From Gammaproteobacteria bacterium (GTDB lineage: Bacteria; Pseudomonadota; Gammaproteobacteria; Granulosicoccales; Granulosicoccaceae): a stretch of 34,089 nt of DNA. The DNA is taken from the NCBI GenBank assembly GCA_002746645.1, contig PDPU01000013.1:1-34089 (forward strand), in the 5' to 3' direction. The position numbers and the translations under genes were made by a program. Below are positions 10,916 to 18,856 of this stretch, piece after piece (the stretch's first letter is position 1; each line of letters begins with the position of its first letter). The notes below the pieces were generated by a model. The model was not told the DNA's origin, did not search any database, and saw only the letters and a program-made list of their open reading frames with translations.

Positions 10916-11962
10916 TCAGCTCGGTAACTGCTCGCCGAGACCGTCGATGACCACGCGGGTGAACGCGTCGGTGTCCAGCGATCCGCCGATGTCGCGCGTG
11001 CTCTCGCCACGCTCGATCGCGCCGAGGAGGCTCATGCGCAGCGCATGACCGAGATCATGACGATCGATGTGATCGAGCAGCATGCCGAAGGCAAGCAGTA
11101 CCGCTGACGGATTGGCGATGTTCCTGCCGGCGATGTCCGGCGCGGTGCCACCGGCGGGGTCGAACATGGCGATGTCGACCTCGTTGTTTTCGTCGAAGGA
11201 ATAGTTGCCGCTTGCTCCCGTGCCGAGACTGCCGACGAGGCCCGAGGCCATGTCGGAAAGGAAGTCGCCGTATTCGTTCAGAACCAGCACCACCTCATAA
11301 CGCGACGGGTCGATGATGATGCGGGCCAGCAGCGCATCGAAGAGTTCGGTGCGATGTTCGACGTCCGGAAACGCTTCACTCACTTCGGCCACCACTTCCT
11401 CGAAAAGTCCGTCGGTGACGCGCTGGATGGTGTGCTTCGAGGAACTCGTCATCGAGTAGTAGCCGTCGCTGTAGCGCATGCCCTTGCGGCGTGCGAGCTC
11501 GAAGGCGAACCTCGCCGCCTGCAGGCAGGGCTCGCGCTCGACCATGCGCAGGGACACCGCTGCATGCCTGCCGATGAGCTGACCGGGGTCGTCATAGGTA
11601 CCGCCCGTCGCGACCCGCACGATGTGCAGATTGACGTCTTCCTTGAAGTTCGAATGAATGCCCTTGATGGAGATGGCGGGGCGATAGATGACACTGAAGT
11701 TCAGTCGCCGGCGAATGAGGGCGTTGGGGCTGCGCTTTCCCGTGACCGTGGGGTACTTCACGGCGAGACGCGTACTGCGCATCGATTCCTCGGCCTCGTC
11801 GATGGCGGCGTCACCGCGCCGCTCACGTGTCTCGAGACTCCAGTCGACGGGAAGGAATCGCAGATCGAGCGGCAGGGCATCGGCCACGGCGTGTACCGAT
11901 GCGGCCAGTTCCGGCCCGATGCCGTCGCCCAGGAGTTCGGTAATCTCGATGCTGTCACTCAA
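10916..11962 (-). CDS. Divergent isocitrate/isopropylmalate dehydrogenase family protein
   Basis: This protein of about 348 residues belongs to the beta-decarboxylating dehydrogenase family, most likely an NAD-type isocitrate dehydrogenase given that sucA follows. From the TTG at 11962: the GDGIGPE start is at 12-18; the substrate residues S78, R84, R94, R116 and Y123 match E. coli Icd S113, R119, R129, R153 and Y160; K176 matches K230; and D209, D233 and D237 match D283, D307 and D311. It is odd elsewhere. The conserved REN after R116 is RVA, and the cofactor-loop H-G-(T/S)-A-P is G-G-T-A-P (G271 replaces His339). TTG at 11962 has GAAGGGGG 9 nt upstream; a GTG at 11992 would add 10 basic residues without a good ribosome-binding site. 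Isopropylmalate or a related hydroxyacid cannot be excluded as substrate. Confidence 0.8.
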   Translation of the reverse strand: MSDSIEITELLGDGIGPELAASVHAVADALPLDLRFLPVDWSLETRERRGDAAIDEAEESMRSTRLAVKYPTVTGKRSPNALIRRRLNFSVIYRPAISIKGIHSNFKEDVNLHIVRVATGGTYDDPGQLIGRHAAVSLRMVEREPCLQAARFAFELARRKGMRYSDGYYSMTSSSKHTIQRVTDGLFEEVVAEVSEAFPDVEHRTELFDALLARIIIDPSRYEVVLVLNEYGDFLSDMASGLVGSLGTGASGNYSFDENNEVDIAMFDPAGGTAPDIAGRNIANPSAVLLAFGMLLDHIDRHDLGHALRMSLLGAIERGESTRDIGGSLDTDAFTRVVIDGLGEQLPS

Positions 11963-12094
11963 CTCGGCGTGCCCCCTTCGGCGCGTTTTCACGAATCCCG
12001 AACCGCGAACTTTACGACATTTCCCCGCCGCTTCCTACCGCGGATGAGTGAATCCGTCGATACAGGTCGTGCGCAACACCACGACAGAGTGGCC

Positions 12095-12586
12095 TCACTC
12101 TTCCTCGTCGTCGATGTAGTCATCGTCATTGCCACGCTCCCCGGCATCATCAGCGCCACCCTCGGCGATCACGTCGCGCCCAAAGCGTTCCGGATTGGCC
12201 CAGTACCTCGCGTTGAGCCAGGCGGGTGGCTGCTTGTAGTCGCTGAGGCGATACTCCCAGCATTCACCGGGCACCCCGCCGGACAATGCAGCAGGCAAGG
12301 CAAGACGCCTGAAGCCGAGAGAACGGAAGCGGTTGGCCATGGCCTCCGAGGCCGCGGCACAGGCCACCACGACACGCTCGGGGCAGCGCCGACAGAGCGC
12401 GCCGAGAATCTCGGTGGGTACCTCGTCAGCTGCCACCTCGAGCAGCAGGGCAACATCGCGTTCGGCCGTGTCCACGGCCAGGGCGGCGAGCCAGTCCTCC
12501 GTCGCATCGCCTGTCTGCCAGCGATGGATCGCGGGCGATGTGCCGACCTGCTCGGCAAGCCACGCCACCAGCGGCGACTCAGCCAT
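12095..12586 (-). CDS. DUF6231-like protein of unknown function
   Basis: This 163-residue soluble protein starts MAESPLVAWLAEQ and has alternating hydrophobic strands (DVALLLEVAADEVP, ERVVVACAAA, GFRRLALPAA) and a WEYRLSDYKQPPAWLNARYWANPERFGRD segment typical of a gammaproteobacterial family I recognise as DUF6231. The fold looks like a Rossmann-type alpha/beta domain, but no catalytic motif is evident. The tail is extremely acidic (DDDYIDDEEE). Its start overlaps the end of the DUF1244 gene by 8 bp, so the two are translationally linked. About 130 bp separate it from the IDH-like gene downstream, and read-through into the suc operon is possible. Family assignment is from memory. Confidence 0.75.
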   Translation of the reverse strand: MAESPLVAWLAEQVGTSPAIHRWQTGDATEDWLAALAVDTAERDVALLLEVAADEVPTEILGALCRRCPERVVVACAAASEAMANRFRSLGFRRLALPAALSGGVPGECWEYRLSDYKQPPAWLNARYWANPERFGRDVIAEGGADDAGERGNDDDYIDDEEE

Positions 12587-12905
12587 GCTCGTCCTGCGCT
12601 GCTGCAAGGGCCGCTTTCTGGTCTGGCGTGGCTTCGGTCTGATACCGCGCCTTCCAGTCGCTGTAGGGCATGCCATAGACGCGCTCGCGTGCCGCTTCCA
12701 CGCTCAGGTCGATACCCCGTGCCTCGGCCGCTTCGCGGTAATGGCGCGAAAGGCAGTTGCGGCAGAAACCCGCAAGGTTCATGAGGTCGATGTTCTGCAC
12801 ATCGCTGCGCTCGCGAAGATGTGCGAGCAGCGCGCGGAAGGCGTCGGCATCGAGCGCCTGGCGGGTGGCGGCATCGAGTTCATCGGTGTTGTTTACTGTA
12901 CTCAT
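12579..12905 (-). CDS. DUF1244 family protein
   Basis: This 108-residue protein has the characteristic DLMNLAGFCRNCLSRHYREAA motif (about 53-73) with paired cysteines in CRNC, followed by VYGMPYSDWK. This defines DUF1244, a small helical family of unknown function that is widespread in proteobacteria. The conserved CxxC could bind metal or be redox-active, but this is not established. ATG at 12905 is chosen because the upstream extension is low-complexity and overlaps the divergent gene. It is followed by the DUF6231-like gene with an 8-bp overlap and is divergent from the DUF3301 gene with 43 bp between starts. Confidence 0.9.
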   Translation of the reverse strand: MSTVNNTDELDAATRQALDADAFRALLAHLRERSDVQNIDLMNLAGFCRNCLSRHYREAAEARGIDLSVEAARERVYGMPYSDWKARYQTEATPDQKAALAAAQDEHG

Positions 12906-12921
12906 GGCCCCAGCATACACT
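12892..12921 (+). promoter_or_regulatory. Candidate sigma-70 promoter for DUF3301-ychJ-fadD
   Basis: TTTACT at 12892-12897 and TACACT at 12916-12921 are separated by 18 bp and lie 27 bp upstream of the DUF3301 start. Both hexamers match the consensus only partly. The -35 box would lie inside the divergent DUF1244 gene. Confidence 0.3.
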
Positions 12922-12948
12922 TGCCACGGCACCCTGCTGACCTTCTCC

Positions 12949-13296
12949 ATGCTCGAAAACCCGTTCTTCGATCTGGTGCTCATCGCCCTGCCGATCGGCC
13001 TTGCCGTTCTCTGGTGGGACGGCAGCCGCAGCCGCGAACTCGCCATCGAACACGCAAGACGCGTCTGCCAACATCACGGTGTGCAACTGCTCGATCAGAC
13101 GGTTGCGAGGGTACGCTCGCGCCTCGTACGCGACCACACCGGGCGCCGCCGCATCGAGCGGCTCTACCGCTTCGAGTTCAGCAGCGAAGGCGCCATCCGT
13201 GAGGGCGGCGAGGTATCGATGATCGGTCAGCAACTCCGCGACGTGACCCTGCCCTGGGTACGCGACGCGCACGGTAACCGCGTGTTTCTTCAATAG
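12949..13296 (+). CDS. DUF3301 domain membrane-anchored protein
   Basis: This 115-residue protein starts MLENPFFDLVLIALPIGLAVLWW, giving one N-terminal membrane helix at about 6-24. The rest is a soluble domain with the DUF3301 pattern: HGVQLLDQTVARVRSRLVRD, then ERLYRFEFSSEG, then the closing GQQLRDVTLPW. It is probably anchored in the inner membrane with the domain in the cytoplasm, since SRSREL follows the helix. Function is unknown. It is first in a plus-strand group with ychJ (60-bp spacer) and fadD. The upstream in-frame extension is rejected because it is antisense to DUF1244 and has no plausible signal. Confidence 0.85.
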   Translation: MLENPFFDLVLIALPIGLAVLWWDGSRSRELAIEHARRVCQHHGVQLLDQTVARVRSRLVRDHTGRRRIERLYRFEFSSEGAIREGGEVSMIGQQLRDVTLPWVRDAHGNRVFLQ

Positions 13297-13356
13297 TGCA
13301 TTCTTGCGCTAGACTCGAACCATTCCCCACTCGAATCCACACATCGGAACTGTCCC

Positions 13357-13854
13357 ATGTCAGATTGCCCCTGCGGATCAGGTGCAGCACTTGCCGATTG
13401 CTGCCAGCGGTACATCAGCGGCGAGCAGAAGCCTGCCACCGCCGAAGCGCTGATGCGTGCACGTTACACGGCACACACCCTCGGCGCCATGTCCTACATC
13501 TTCGATACCCATCACCCGGCCACCCGCTCGGACATCGACGAGGCGGCCACCACGCGCTGGGCGAAGGAATCGGAATGGCTTGGCCTGGAGATTCTTGCCA
13601 CCGATGCCGGCAGCGAAGACGACGCCACGGGGGCGGTCGAGTTTCGGGCACAATACCGTGATCCGGCGCGCAAGCGTCATTCACATCACGAGCGCGCACT
13701 GTTCGAGAAATACCACGGGCAATGGTATTTTCGAGATGCGGAAGTACCGGAGGTGCGCCAGTTCCGGCGCGACCAGCCCAAGCAGGGACGCAACGACCCC
13801 TGCGCCTGTGGCAGCGGGAAGAAATACAAGAAGTGCTGCGGAGCTGCCGTCTGA
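13357..13854 (+). CDS. ychJ: YchJ family protein with two SEC-C zinc motifs
   Basis: This 165-residue protein has an N-terminal SEC-C-like zinc motif (CPCGSG at 4-9, CC at 16-17), a central cystatin-like/NTF2-like alpha-beta domain (about 30-140: [11 protein letters not shown], ...[15 protein letters not shown]), and a second canonical SEC-C motif at the C-terminus ([19 protein letters not shown]). This is the YchJ (UPF0225) architecture. The biochemical role is unknown; in SecA the same motif binds zinc and SecB or ribosomes. It sits 23 bp before the fadD start, so the two are probably cotranscribed. Confidence 0.93.
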   Translation: MSDCPCGSGAALADCCQRYISGEQKPATAEALMRARYTAHTLGAMSYIFDTHHPATRSDIDEAATTRWAKESEWLGLEILATDAGSEDDATGAVEFRAQYRDPARKRHSHHERALFEKYHGQWYFRDAEVPEVRQFRRDQPKQGRNDPCACGSGKKYKKCCGAAV

Positions 13855-13877
13855 CAGCACATACCCGGAGGCCCAAC

Positions 13878-15548
13878 TTGGACAAACCCTGGCTCAAGCA
13901 GTATCCGCCCAACACCCCGCCGGAAATCGACCTCGACGTCTACTCATCGATTGCCGACATCTTCCACGAATCGGTCGAGAAGTACACGACCCTGACGGCC
14001 TACAGGAACATGGGCACGTCGATCACCTACGGCGAACTCGGCCGGCAGGCCGCGGCCTTCGGTGCCTGGTGCCTCTCCGAAGGCAAGCTCGAGAAGGGAG
14101 ATCGCATCGCCATCATGATGCCGAACCTCCTCCAGTACCCGATCGCCGTGTTCGGTGCCCTGAGCGCAGGGCTTGTCGTGGTCAACACCAACCCGCTCTA
14201 CACCGATCGCGAACTCGAGCACCAGCTCAGTGACTCGGGCGCCAGGGCCATCGTGGTCGTCGAGGCCTTCGCCCATACCCTCGCAGCCGTCATCGACCGT
14301 ACCGAGGTTGAAACCGTCATCACCACGAAGATCGGCGACATGTTCCCCTTCCCGAAGTCCACGATCGTGAACTTCGTGACGCGCTACGTCAGGAAGATGG
14401 TGCCGCCATTCAGTCTCCCCGGAGCGGTGTCCTTCAGGAATGTGCTCGCGCGCGGCGCCGGCCTCACTCCGGTGCGCGTCGAACTGGACCATGATGACAT
14501 CGCCTTCCTGCAGTACACGGGTGGCACCACGGGTGTGGCCAAGGGCGCGATGCTCTCGCACGGCAACCTCGTCGCGAACGTGATGCAGGCCACGGCCTGG
14601 ATCTGTGGTGGCAGCAACGCTCCGCGGGAAGGTGGCGAAGTCATCATCACCGCGCTGCCGCTTTACCACATCTTCGCGCTGACCGCGAACTGCCTGACCT
14701 TCATGCGCCTCGGCGCCGACAACGTGCTCATCACCAATCCGCGCGACCTCCCCGGCTTCGTCAAGACACTCAAGCGCACGCGCTTCACGGCCATCACGGG
14801 CGTGAACACGCTCTTCAACGCGCTCATGCATACCGACGGCTTCACCGACATCGACTTCTCGCACATCAAGCTCGTGCTCGGTGGCGGCATGGCGGTACAG
14901 GAGTCAGTGGCGGCTCGCTGGAAGGAAATCACCGGCTCCACCCTCGTCGAAGCCTACGGACTGACCGAAACCAGCCCGGCAGCCTGCATGAACCCGCCGG
15001 ACCTGCCCGAGTTCAACGGCTCCATCGGTCTGCCGATCTCGTCCACCGACGCGTCGATCCGCGACGAGAACAACCAGGCACTGGGCTTCAACGAGCCGGG
15101 CGAACTCTGCATCCGTGGCCCGCAGGTCATGAAAGGCTACTGGCAGCGACCGGAGGAAACCGCCGGCACCATCGATGCCGAGGGCTGGCTGCACACGGGC
15201 GACGTGGCCGAGATGGACGAGCAGGGCTTCGTGCGCATCGTCGATCGCCTCAAGGACATGATTCTCGTCTCGGGCTTCAACGTCTACCCGAACGAGGTCG
15301 AGAGCGTCATTGCAGCGATGCCCGGCGTGCTCGAGGTCGGCGCCATCGGGGTACCTGACGAATACTCGGGCGAGGCGGTCAAGGTGATCGTGGTGAAGAA
15401 GGACCCCGCGCTCACCGAAGAGGACATCAAGGCCTGGTGCAAGGAAGAACTCACCGGCTACAAGCGCCCCAGGATCATTCAGTTCGCCGACGAACTGCCG
15501 AAGACCAACGTCGGCAAGATCCTGCGGCGCGAATTGCGCGATGTCTGA
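13878..15548 (+). CDS. fadD: Long-chain fatty-acid-CoA ligase
   Basis: This 556-residue enzyme activates long-chain fatty acids to acyl-CoA with ATP at the inner membrane, the entry step of beta-oxidation. The P-loop YTGGTTGVAKGAML is at 213-226, the same residues as in E. coli FadD. The adenylate motif YGLTETSP, the GWLHTGDVAEMDEQGFVRIVDRLKDMI FACS region and the C-terminal lysine loop KTNVGKILRREL are all present. The start is a TTG at 13878 with CGGAG 7 nt upstream, giving the N-terminus (M)DKPWLKQYPPNTPPEI, close to E. coli FadD, which also uses a rare start. Longer in-frame starts would overlap ychJ. It converges on the reductase gene at 15631; no clear terminator is visible in the 82-bp gap. 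Confidence 0.96.
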   Translation: MDKPWLKQYPPNTPPEIDLDVYSSIADIFHESVEKYTTLTAYRNMGTSITYGELGRQAAAFGAWCLSEGKLEKGDRIAIMMPNLLQYPIAVFGALSAGLVVVNTNPLYTDRELEHQLSDSGARAIVVVEAFAHTLAAVIDRTEVETVITTKIGDMFPFPKSTIVNFVTRYVRKMVPPFSLPGAVSFRNVLARGAGLTPVRVELDHDDIAFLQYTGGTTGVAKGAMLSHGNLVANVMQATAWICGGSNAPREGGEVIITALPLYHIFALTANCLTFMRLGADNVLITNPRDLPGFVKTLKRTRFTAITGVNTLFNALMHTDGFTDIDFSHIKLVLGGGMAVQESVAARWKEITGSTLVEAYGLTETSPAACMNPPDLPEFNGSIGLPISSTDASIRDENNQALGFNEPGELCIRGPQVMKGYWQRPEETAGTIDAEGWLHTGDVAEMDEQGFVRIVDRLKDMILVSGFNVYPNEVESVIAAMPGVLEVGAIGVPDEYSGEAVKVIVVKKDPALTEEDIKAWCKEELTGYKRPRIIQFADELPKTNVGKILRRELRDV

Positions 15549-15630
15549 GCCGAACGGCAGTCACGGCACCGGACACCATCACCTCGGCCGCGATTCATCA
15601 CGCACTGCTTGCCATGCCGCAGCTGTCGGG

Positions 15631-16368
15631 TCAACGCATCGCGAAACCCCGGCTGTCGAGGAAGGATCGCATGTGCGGTCGTGATTCCTTGCCCACGAGC
15701 TTCTTCATCTCCTCGCTCCAGCGCGAGTCCTTCCTGCCGCCGGTGCGCGTGCGGTAGTAGTTCGCAAGCGCCTCGTCGTAGTCGGCAATGTGTGCATCGC
15801 GCGCGGATGCATCGTAGCGCTCCTGCATCAGCACGGCAGCGACAGGCAGCCTCGGTTTCACCTCGGGGTCCTGCGCCGGGTGCCCCAGGCAGAATCCGAA
15901 CACGGGGTAGACCTGATCGGGAAGTGCCAGCAGTGCCGAGACCTTCGCCGGGTCGTTGCGGAGTCCACCGATGTAGCAGATGCCAAGCCCGAGCGATTCG
16001 GCGGCCACGGCCGCGTTCTGGGCGGCAAGCGCCACGTCGACGGTGGCGATGATGAAGTGCTCGGTCATGCCCGCTTCGAACTCGCCGCCCGCAAGCGCAC
16101 AGGCGCGCCCGCTCCGTGCAAGATCGGCACACCACACCAGAAACACGGGCGCGCTTGCCACCCAGTTCTGCCCACCGGCAAGTTCGGCCATCGCCTGGCG
16201 CGTATCGGGGTTCGATACCTGAATGACCGTGCTTGCCTGGAGATTGCTGGAGGTGGCCGCCGCCTGGCCACAGGCCACGATGGCTTCCACCGTGTCCTGG
16301 GCGACCGGCTCATCGGTGAACTTGCGGATCGATCGATGACTCTGAAGCAGTGTCATGGTGTCATTCAT
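15631..16368 (-). CDS. NfsA-type NADPH-dependent FMN reductase
   Basis: This 245-residue member of the nitroreductase superfamily fits the NfsA/FRP subgroup. The N-terminal FMN-phosphate motif SHRSIRKFTDEPV is at 10-22. The region around SSNLQASTVIQV (40-51) contributes to the flavin site. The Gly-rich segment ESLGLGICYIGGLRNDPAKV (about 123-142) and the C-terminal RTGGRKDSRWSEEM stretch fit NADPH-using members. Expected activity is NADPH-dependent reduction of quinones, nitro compounds or free flavin; the physiological substrate is uncertain. It is a single cytoplasmic gene, convergent with fadD and divergent from the sulfurtransferase gene (125 bp between starts). Confidence 0.88.
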   Translation of the reverse strand: MNDTMTLLQSHRSIRKFTDEPVAQDTVEAIVACGQAAATSSNLQASTVIQVSNPDTRQAMAELAGGQNWVASAPVFLVWCADLARSGRACALAGGEFEAGMTEHFIIATVDVALAAQNAAVAAESLGLGICYIGGLRNDPAKVSALLALPDQVYPVFGFCLGHPAQDPEVKPRLPVAAVLMQERYDASARDAHIADYDEALANYYRTRTGGRKDSRWSEEMKKLVGKESRPHMRSFLDSRGFAMR

Positions 16369-16493
16369 GGTGTTTCACCCCTTGCCCTGTTTCGTGAACG
16401 TCGTTGCAGACTGCCATTGACGCAACCAGTGACACGTGAAAAAGCCGCGGCCACGGTTGCATTCTCCAACACCGTAGCCCAGATTGTCTCCCC

Positions 16494-17360
16494 ATGTACC
16501 AGACACTGATTGACGCCGACACGCTTTGCGGAATGCTCGGACAGAATGTTGTCGTGCTCGACTGCCGCTTTTCGCTTGCCGACACCGAGGCCGGCCGGCT
16601 CGCCTGGCAGGAAAGCCATATTCCCGGCGCCCACTACGCCCATCTCGACGATGACCTGTCGGGCCCGATCGTGCCGGGTGAAACCGGGCGTCACCCGTTG
16701 CCCGAACGCGAGCGCCTGTCCGAGAAACTGCGCACCTGGGGCATCAGTCGCGATACCCAGGTGGTGGTTGCCGATGGCGGCAACGGCGCCATTGCGGCGC
16801 GCGCCTGGTGGCTGCTTCGCTGGCTCGGCCACGAGGCCGTGGCGGTGCTCGACGGCGGTTACGCGGCCTGGGAGAAGGCCGCTCTGCCGCTCTCCGGGGA
16901 ACGGCCGGCAACGCCGATCGAAGGCAGCTTCACCCCCGGCGACCCCCTCGAGCACTGCATCACCATCGACGATGTCGACGCCGGCAGTTATGCACTCCTC
17001 GACGCACGCGAAGCACCACGCTACCGCGGTGAGCAGGAGCCGATCGATCCCGTGGCCGGCCACATCCCCGGTGCAGCCAACCTGCCCTTTACCGACAACC
17101 TGACCGAAGAAGGCCGCATGTTGCCGCCCGAGGTCCTGCGCCAGCGCTTCGGCACGGACAACATCAGGAGCAGGTTGCCCGCGGAATCGCGACGGAAACC
17201 GCTGGCGCACTACTGCGGTTCGGGCGTGACCGCCGCACACAACGTGCTGGCGATGCGCCACGCGGGTCTGGAACCGGGTGCGCTCTACGCCGGTTCCTTC
17301 AGCGAATGGATCACCCGCGATGGCGGACAACGCGAGGTGGCTCACCGGGTGCGTGAATGA
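16494..17360 (+). CDS. sseA: Two-domain sulfurtransferase (3-mercaptopyruvate type)
   Basis: This 288-residue protein has two rhodanese domains, an inactive N-terminal one (about 8-135; VADGGNG in place of the Cys loop) and an active C-terminal one (about 155-285). The catalytic loop is C241-GSGVTA, the loop typical of 3-mercaptopyruvate sulfurtransferases rather than the CRxGx[RT] loop of thiosulfate sulfurtransferases. It would transfer sulfane sulfur from mercaptopyruvate (or thiosulfate) to cyanide or thiols in the cytoplasm. RhaGH-type signatures HIPGAHYAH and HIPGAANLPF mark each domain. Its last 50 bp overlap the end of the convergent NUDIX gene. Substrate preference is inferred from the loop only. 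Confidence 0.92.
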   Translation: MYQTLIDADTLCGMLGQNVVVLDCRFSLADTEAGRLAWQESHIPGAHYAHLDDDLSGPIVPGETGRHPLPERERLSEKLRTWGISRDTQVVVADGGNGAIAARAWWLLRWLGHEAVAVLDGGYAAWEKAALPLSGERPATPIEGSFTPGDPLEHCITIDDVDAGSYALLDAREAPRYRGEQEPIDPVAGHIPGAANLPFTDNLTEEGRMLPPEVLRQRFGTDNIRSRLPAESRRKPLAHYCGSGVTAAHNVLAMRHAGLEPGALYAGSFSEWITRDGGQREVAHRVRE

Positions 17361-17889
17361 TGTCGGCGTGATACACCTGCCAGACGCGCTGTTCACGGCG
17401 TTCACGGAAACGTTCGAGCACTTCGGTATTCACGGTGAAGGCAAGTTCATCCCAGGGGATATCTTCCTCGTCGAACAGACGCACATCGAGTGATTCTTCA
17501 CCCGTGGCAGCCTTGCCGCCCACGAGCCGGCCGTGGAAGAACAGGTGCACCTGATTGATGCGCGGCACGTTGTAGACGGCAAAGAGACGCAGGTTCTCGC
17601 AGCGCGCCCGTGCTTCTTCCCAGGCTTCGCGCTCGGCGCCTTCCACCGTGCTCTCACCGTTTTCCATGAACCCCGCCGGCACCGTCCAGAAGCCGAGTCG
17701 TGGCTCGATGGCCCGCTTCGCCAGCAGCACCTTGCCCTCCCACTCGAGCACGCAGCCGACGACGTTCCTCGGGTTCTCGTAGTGGATGTATTCACAGTTC
17801 GGACAGACCAGGCGTTCGCGGTTGTCACCCGCGGGCACTTCACGGCATGCACCGCTACCACAACGCGGGCAATAGCGCAGCTCGTCCAT
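17311..17889 (-). CDS. NUDIX hydrolase with N-terminal zinc ribbon
   Basis: This 192-residue protein has a zinc ribbon formed by C7, C10, C29 and C32 (YCPRCGS...LVCPNCEY), then a NUDIX domain. The NUDIX box begins at G73 (GFMENGE) and continues R87-E-A-W-E-E92, but the usual Gly after EEx is Arg (R94); similar changes occur in this subgroup, which resembles NADH pyrophosphatase relatives. It probably cleaves a nucleoside diphosphate-linked compound (NADH or ADP-ribose type). Start ATG 17889 overlaps the stop of the thioesterase gene in a TGATG, so the two are translationally coupled. Its end overlaps sseA by 50 bp in the opposite direction. Confidence 0.9.
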   Translation of the reverse strand: MDELRYCPRCGSGACREVPAGDNRERLVCPNCEYIHYENPRNVVGCVLEWEGKVLLAKRAIEPRLGFWTVPAGFMENGESTVEGAEREAWEEARARCENLRLFAVYNVPRINQVHLFFHGRLVGGKAATGEESLDVRLFDEEDIPWDELAFTVNTEVLERFRERREQRVWQVYHADIIHAPGEPPRVVRHRG

Positions 17890-18371
17890 CAGACCTGCAG
17901 CCGCATCTCGATGAGCGAGCGCACCTTTTCGGGCAGCGGCGCGCTCCGGCCTTCGAGCACGTTCATCCACACGATCTTCGCGCTGCCGCGGGTAAAGAGC
18001 ACATCACCCACACTGATGGCGTAGGTGCTGACGAAGGAACTCCGCCCCGGCGAATGCCCGCCCATGCGAACGGTAATGGTGGCAGGGTAGACGAGCGGGC
18101 GTACATACTCGGCGTGGTTGTCGACGATGACCATGCCATGACCATCATCCCTGTCATCGGGCTGTCGACCCGCCGCCACCTCGTCGGCACCGGGAACGAA
18201 CACCGGATAGCCAAGCGACTCGAACCACTCCAGCCGCGTCTGCTCGAAGTAGCGGAAGTACATGATGTTGTTGACGTGGCCGAGCGCATCCATGTCGCCC
18301 CAGCGGAGCGGAATGTCGATACGGTAAAGCGGCTGGCCGTCGGGTTCTGTGGTGCTGGCGGTGGTGGACAC
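17889..18371 (-). CDS. Hotdog-fold acyl-CoA thioesterase (YbgC/FadM type)
   Basis: This 160-residue 4HBT-family protein carries the motif WGDMDALGHVNNIMYFRYFEQTRLEWFESLG, where the Asp before ALGHVNN is the usual catalytic or substrate-positioning residue. A central insert (about 58-75, rich in Asp and Gly) is longer than in typical YbgC. It should hydrolyse acyl- or hydroxybenzoyl-CoA type thioesters in the cytoplasm; chain-length preference is unknown. The start is a GTG at 18371 with AGAGGA 7 nt upstream. Its TGA overlaps the ATG of the NUDIX gene (TGATG), forming a two-gene operon. A role in CoA-ester housekeeping is suggested by that pairing but not proven. Confidence 0.9.
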   Translation of the reverse strand: MSTTASTTEPDGQPLYRIDIPLRWGDMDALGHVNNIMYFRYFEQTRLEWFESLGYPVFVPGADEVAAGRQPDDRDDGHGMVIVDNHAEYVRPLVYPATITVRMGGHSPGRSSFVSTYAISVGDVLFTRGSAKIVWMNVLEGRSAPLPEKVRSLIEMRLQV

Positions 18372-18460
18372 GGCGCGGTCCTCTGCTTGAACGTCGTTGC
18401 AGAGAGTTTACTGCACACCGTATCCTGCGCCCGCCGTCGACGCGAGCCCGACCACTCCAC

Positions 18461-18676
18461 TCAGAGCGGCGTGACCTCGTCGGCCTGCCAGCCCTTGTCG
18501 CCACGGCTGGCCACGTATTCGACCGGTTGCCCTTCGTTGAGCGATCGATAACCTTCACCGACTATGGAACGAAAGTGAACGAAAACGTCTTCGCCATCGG
18601 GGCTGACGATAAAACCATATCCCTTGGCGTTATCGAACCATTTGACGGTGCCCTTGATACGATCGGAATCTGACAT
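18461..18676 (-). CDS. Cold-shock domain protein (CspA family)
   Basis: This 71-residue single OB-fold nucleic-acid chaperone has RNP1 (KGYGFIV, about 18-24) and RNP2 (DVFVHF, about 30-35), starting SDRIKGTVKWFDNAKG. It binds single-stranded RNA or DNA and melts mRNA structure. The leader between the candidate promoter (18828-18856) and the ATG is about 145 nt long and contains a GGCCGCGGCC palindrome and three ATGTGTG repeats, as would be expected for an RNA-regulated csp. It follows pepN on the same strand, but the leader suggests its own promoter. Cold induction cannot be told from sequence. Confidence 0.96.
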   Translation of the reverse strand: MSDSDRIKGTVKWFDNAKGYGFIVSPDGEDVFVHFRSIVGEGYRSLNEGQPVEYVASRGDKGWQADEVTPL

Positions 18677-18738
18677 GCAATGCTCCGGAAATCCAATTTC
18701 AACAGGCTCGGCTGGCCTGAATTAAACTGTTTCGAGCA

Positions 18739-18781
18739 CACACATGGACACACATCAGGCGCACACATACCGGCCGCGGCC
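18739..18781 (-). promoter_or_regulatory. csp 5' leader elements: three ATGTGTG copies and a palindrome
   Basis: CACACAT on the plus strand (ATGTGTG in the transcript) occurs at 18739-18745, 18749-18755 and 18762-18768. A 10-bp palindrome GGCCGCGGCC lies at 18772-18781, just 5' of them in the RNA. Together they could form a protein- or temperature-sensitive element in the csp leader. The repeat is seen directly; the function is inferred. Confidence 0.4.
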
Positions 18782-18827
18782 CGGCGTCAATGTCCGGACT
18801 GAGCTGCACGAAGTAACAGTGGGCGCA

Positions 18828-18856
18828 AAACTAGCATGCGACGCCAGACCTGGCAA
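18828..18856 (-). promoter_or_regulatory. Candidate sigma-70 promoter for the csp gene
   Basis: On the minus strand TTGCCA (18851-18856) and TAGTTT (18828-18833) are separated by exactly 17 bp, with a TG dinucleotide one base before the -10 (extended -10). Transcription from here would give a 5' leader of about 145 nt. Confidence 0.5.

Noticed and set aside
11354..12784. 476-codon plus-strand frame spanning the IDH-like and DUF6231 genes
   Set aside because: It crosses two conserved minus-strand genes and shows no domain signal.
13286..13315. Promoter before ychJ (TAGACT at 13310-13315)
   Set aside because: The -10-like box is fair, but no acceptable -35 lies 16-18 bp upstream.
16365..17405. 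346-codon minus-strand frame opposite sseA
   Set aside because: sseA has the intact CGSGVTA loop and two rhodanese domains; the mirror frame has no support.
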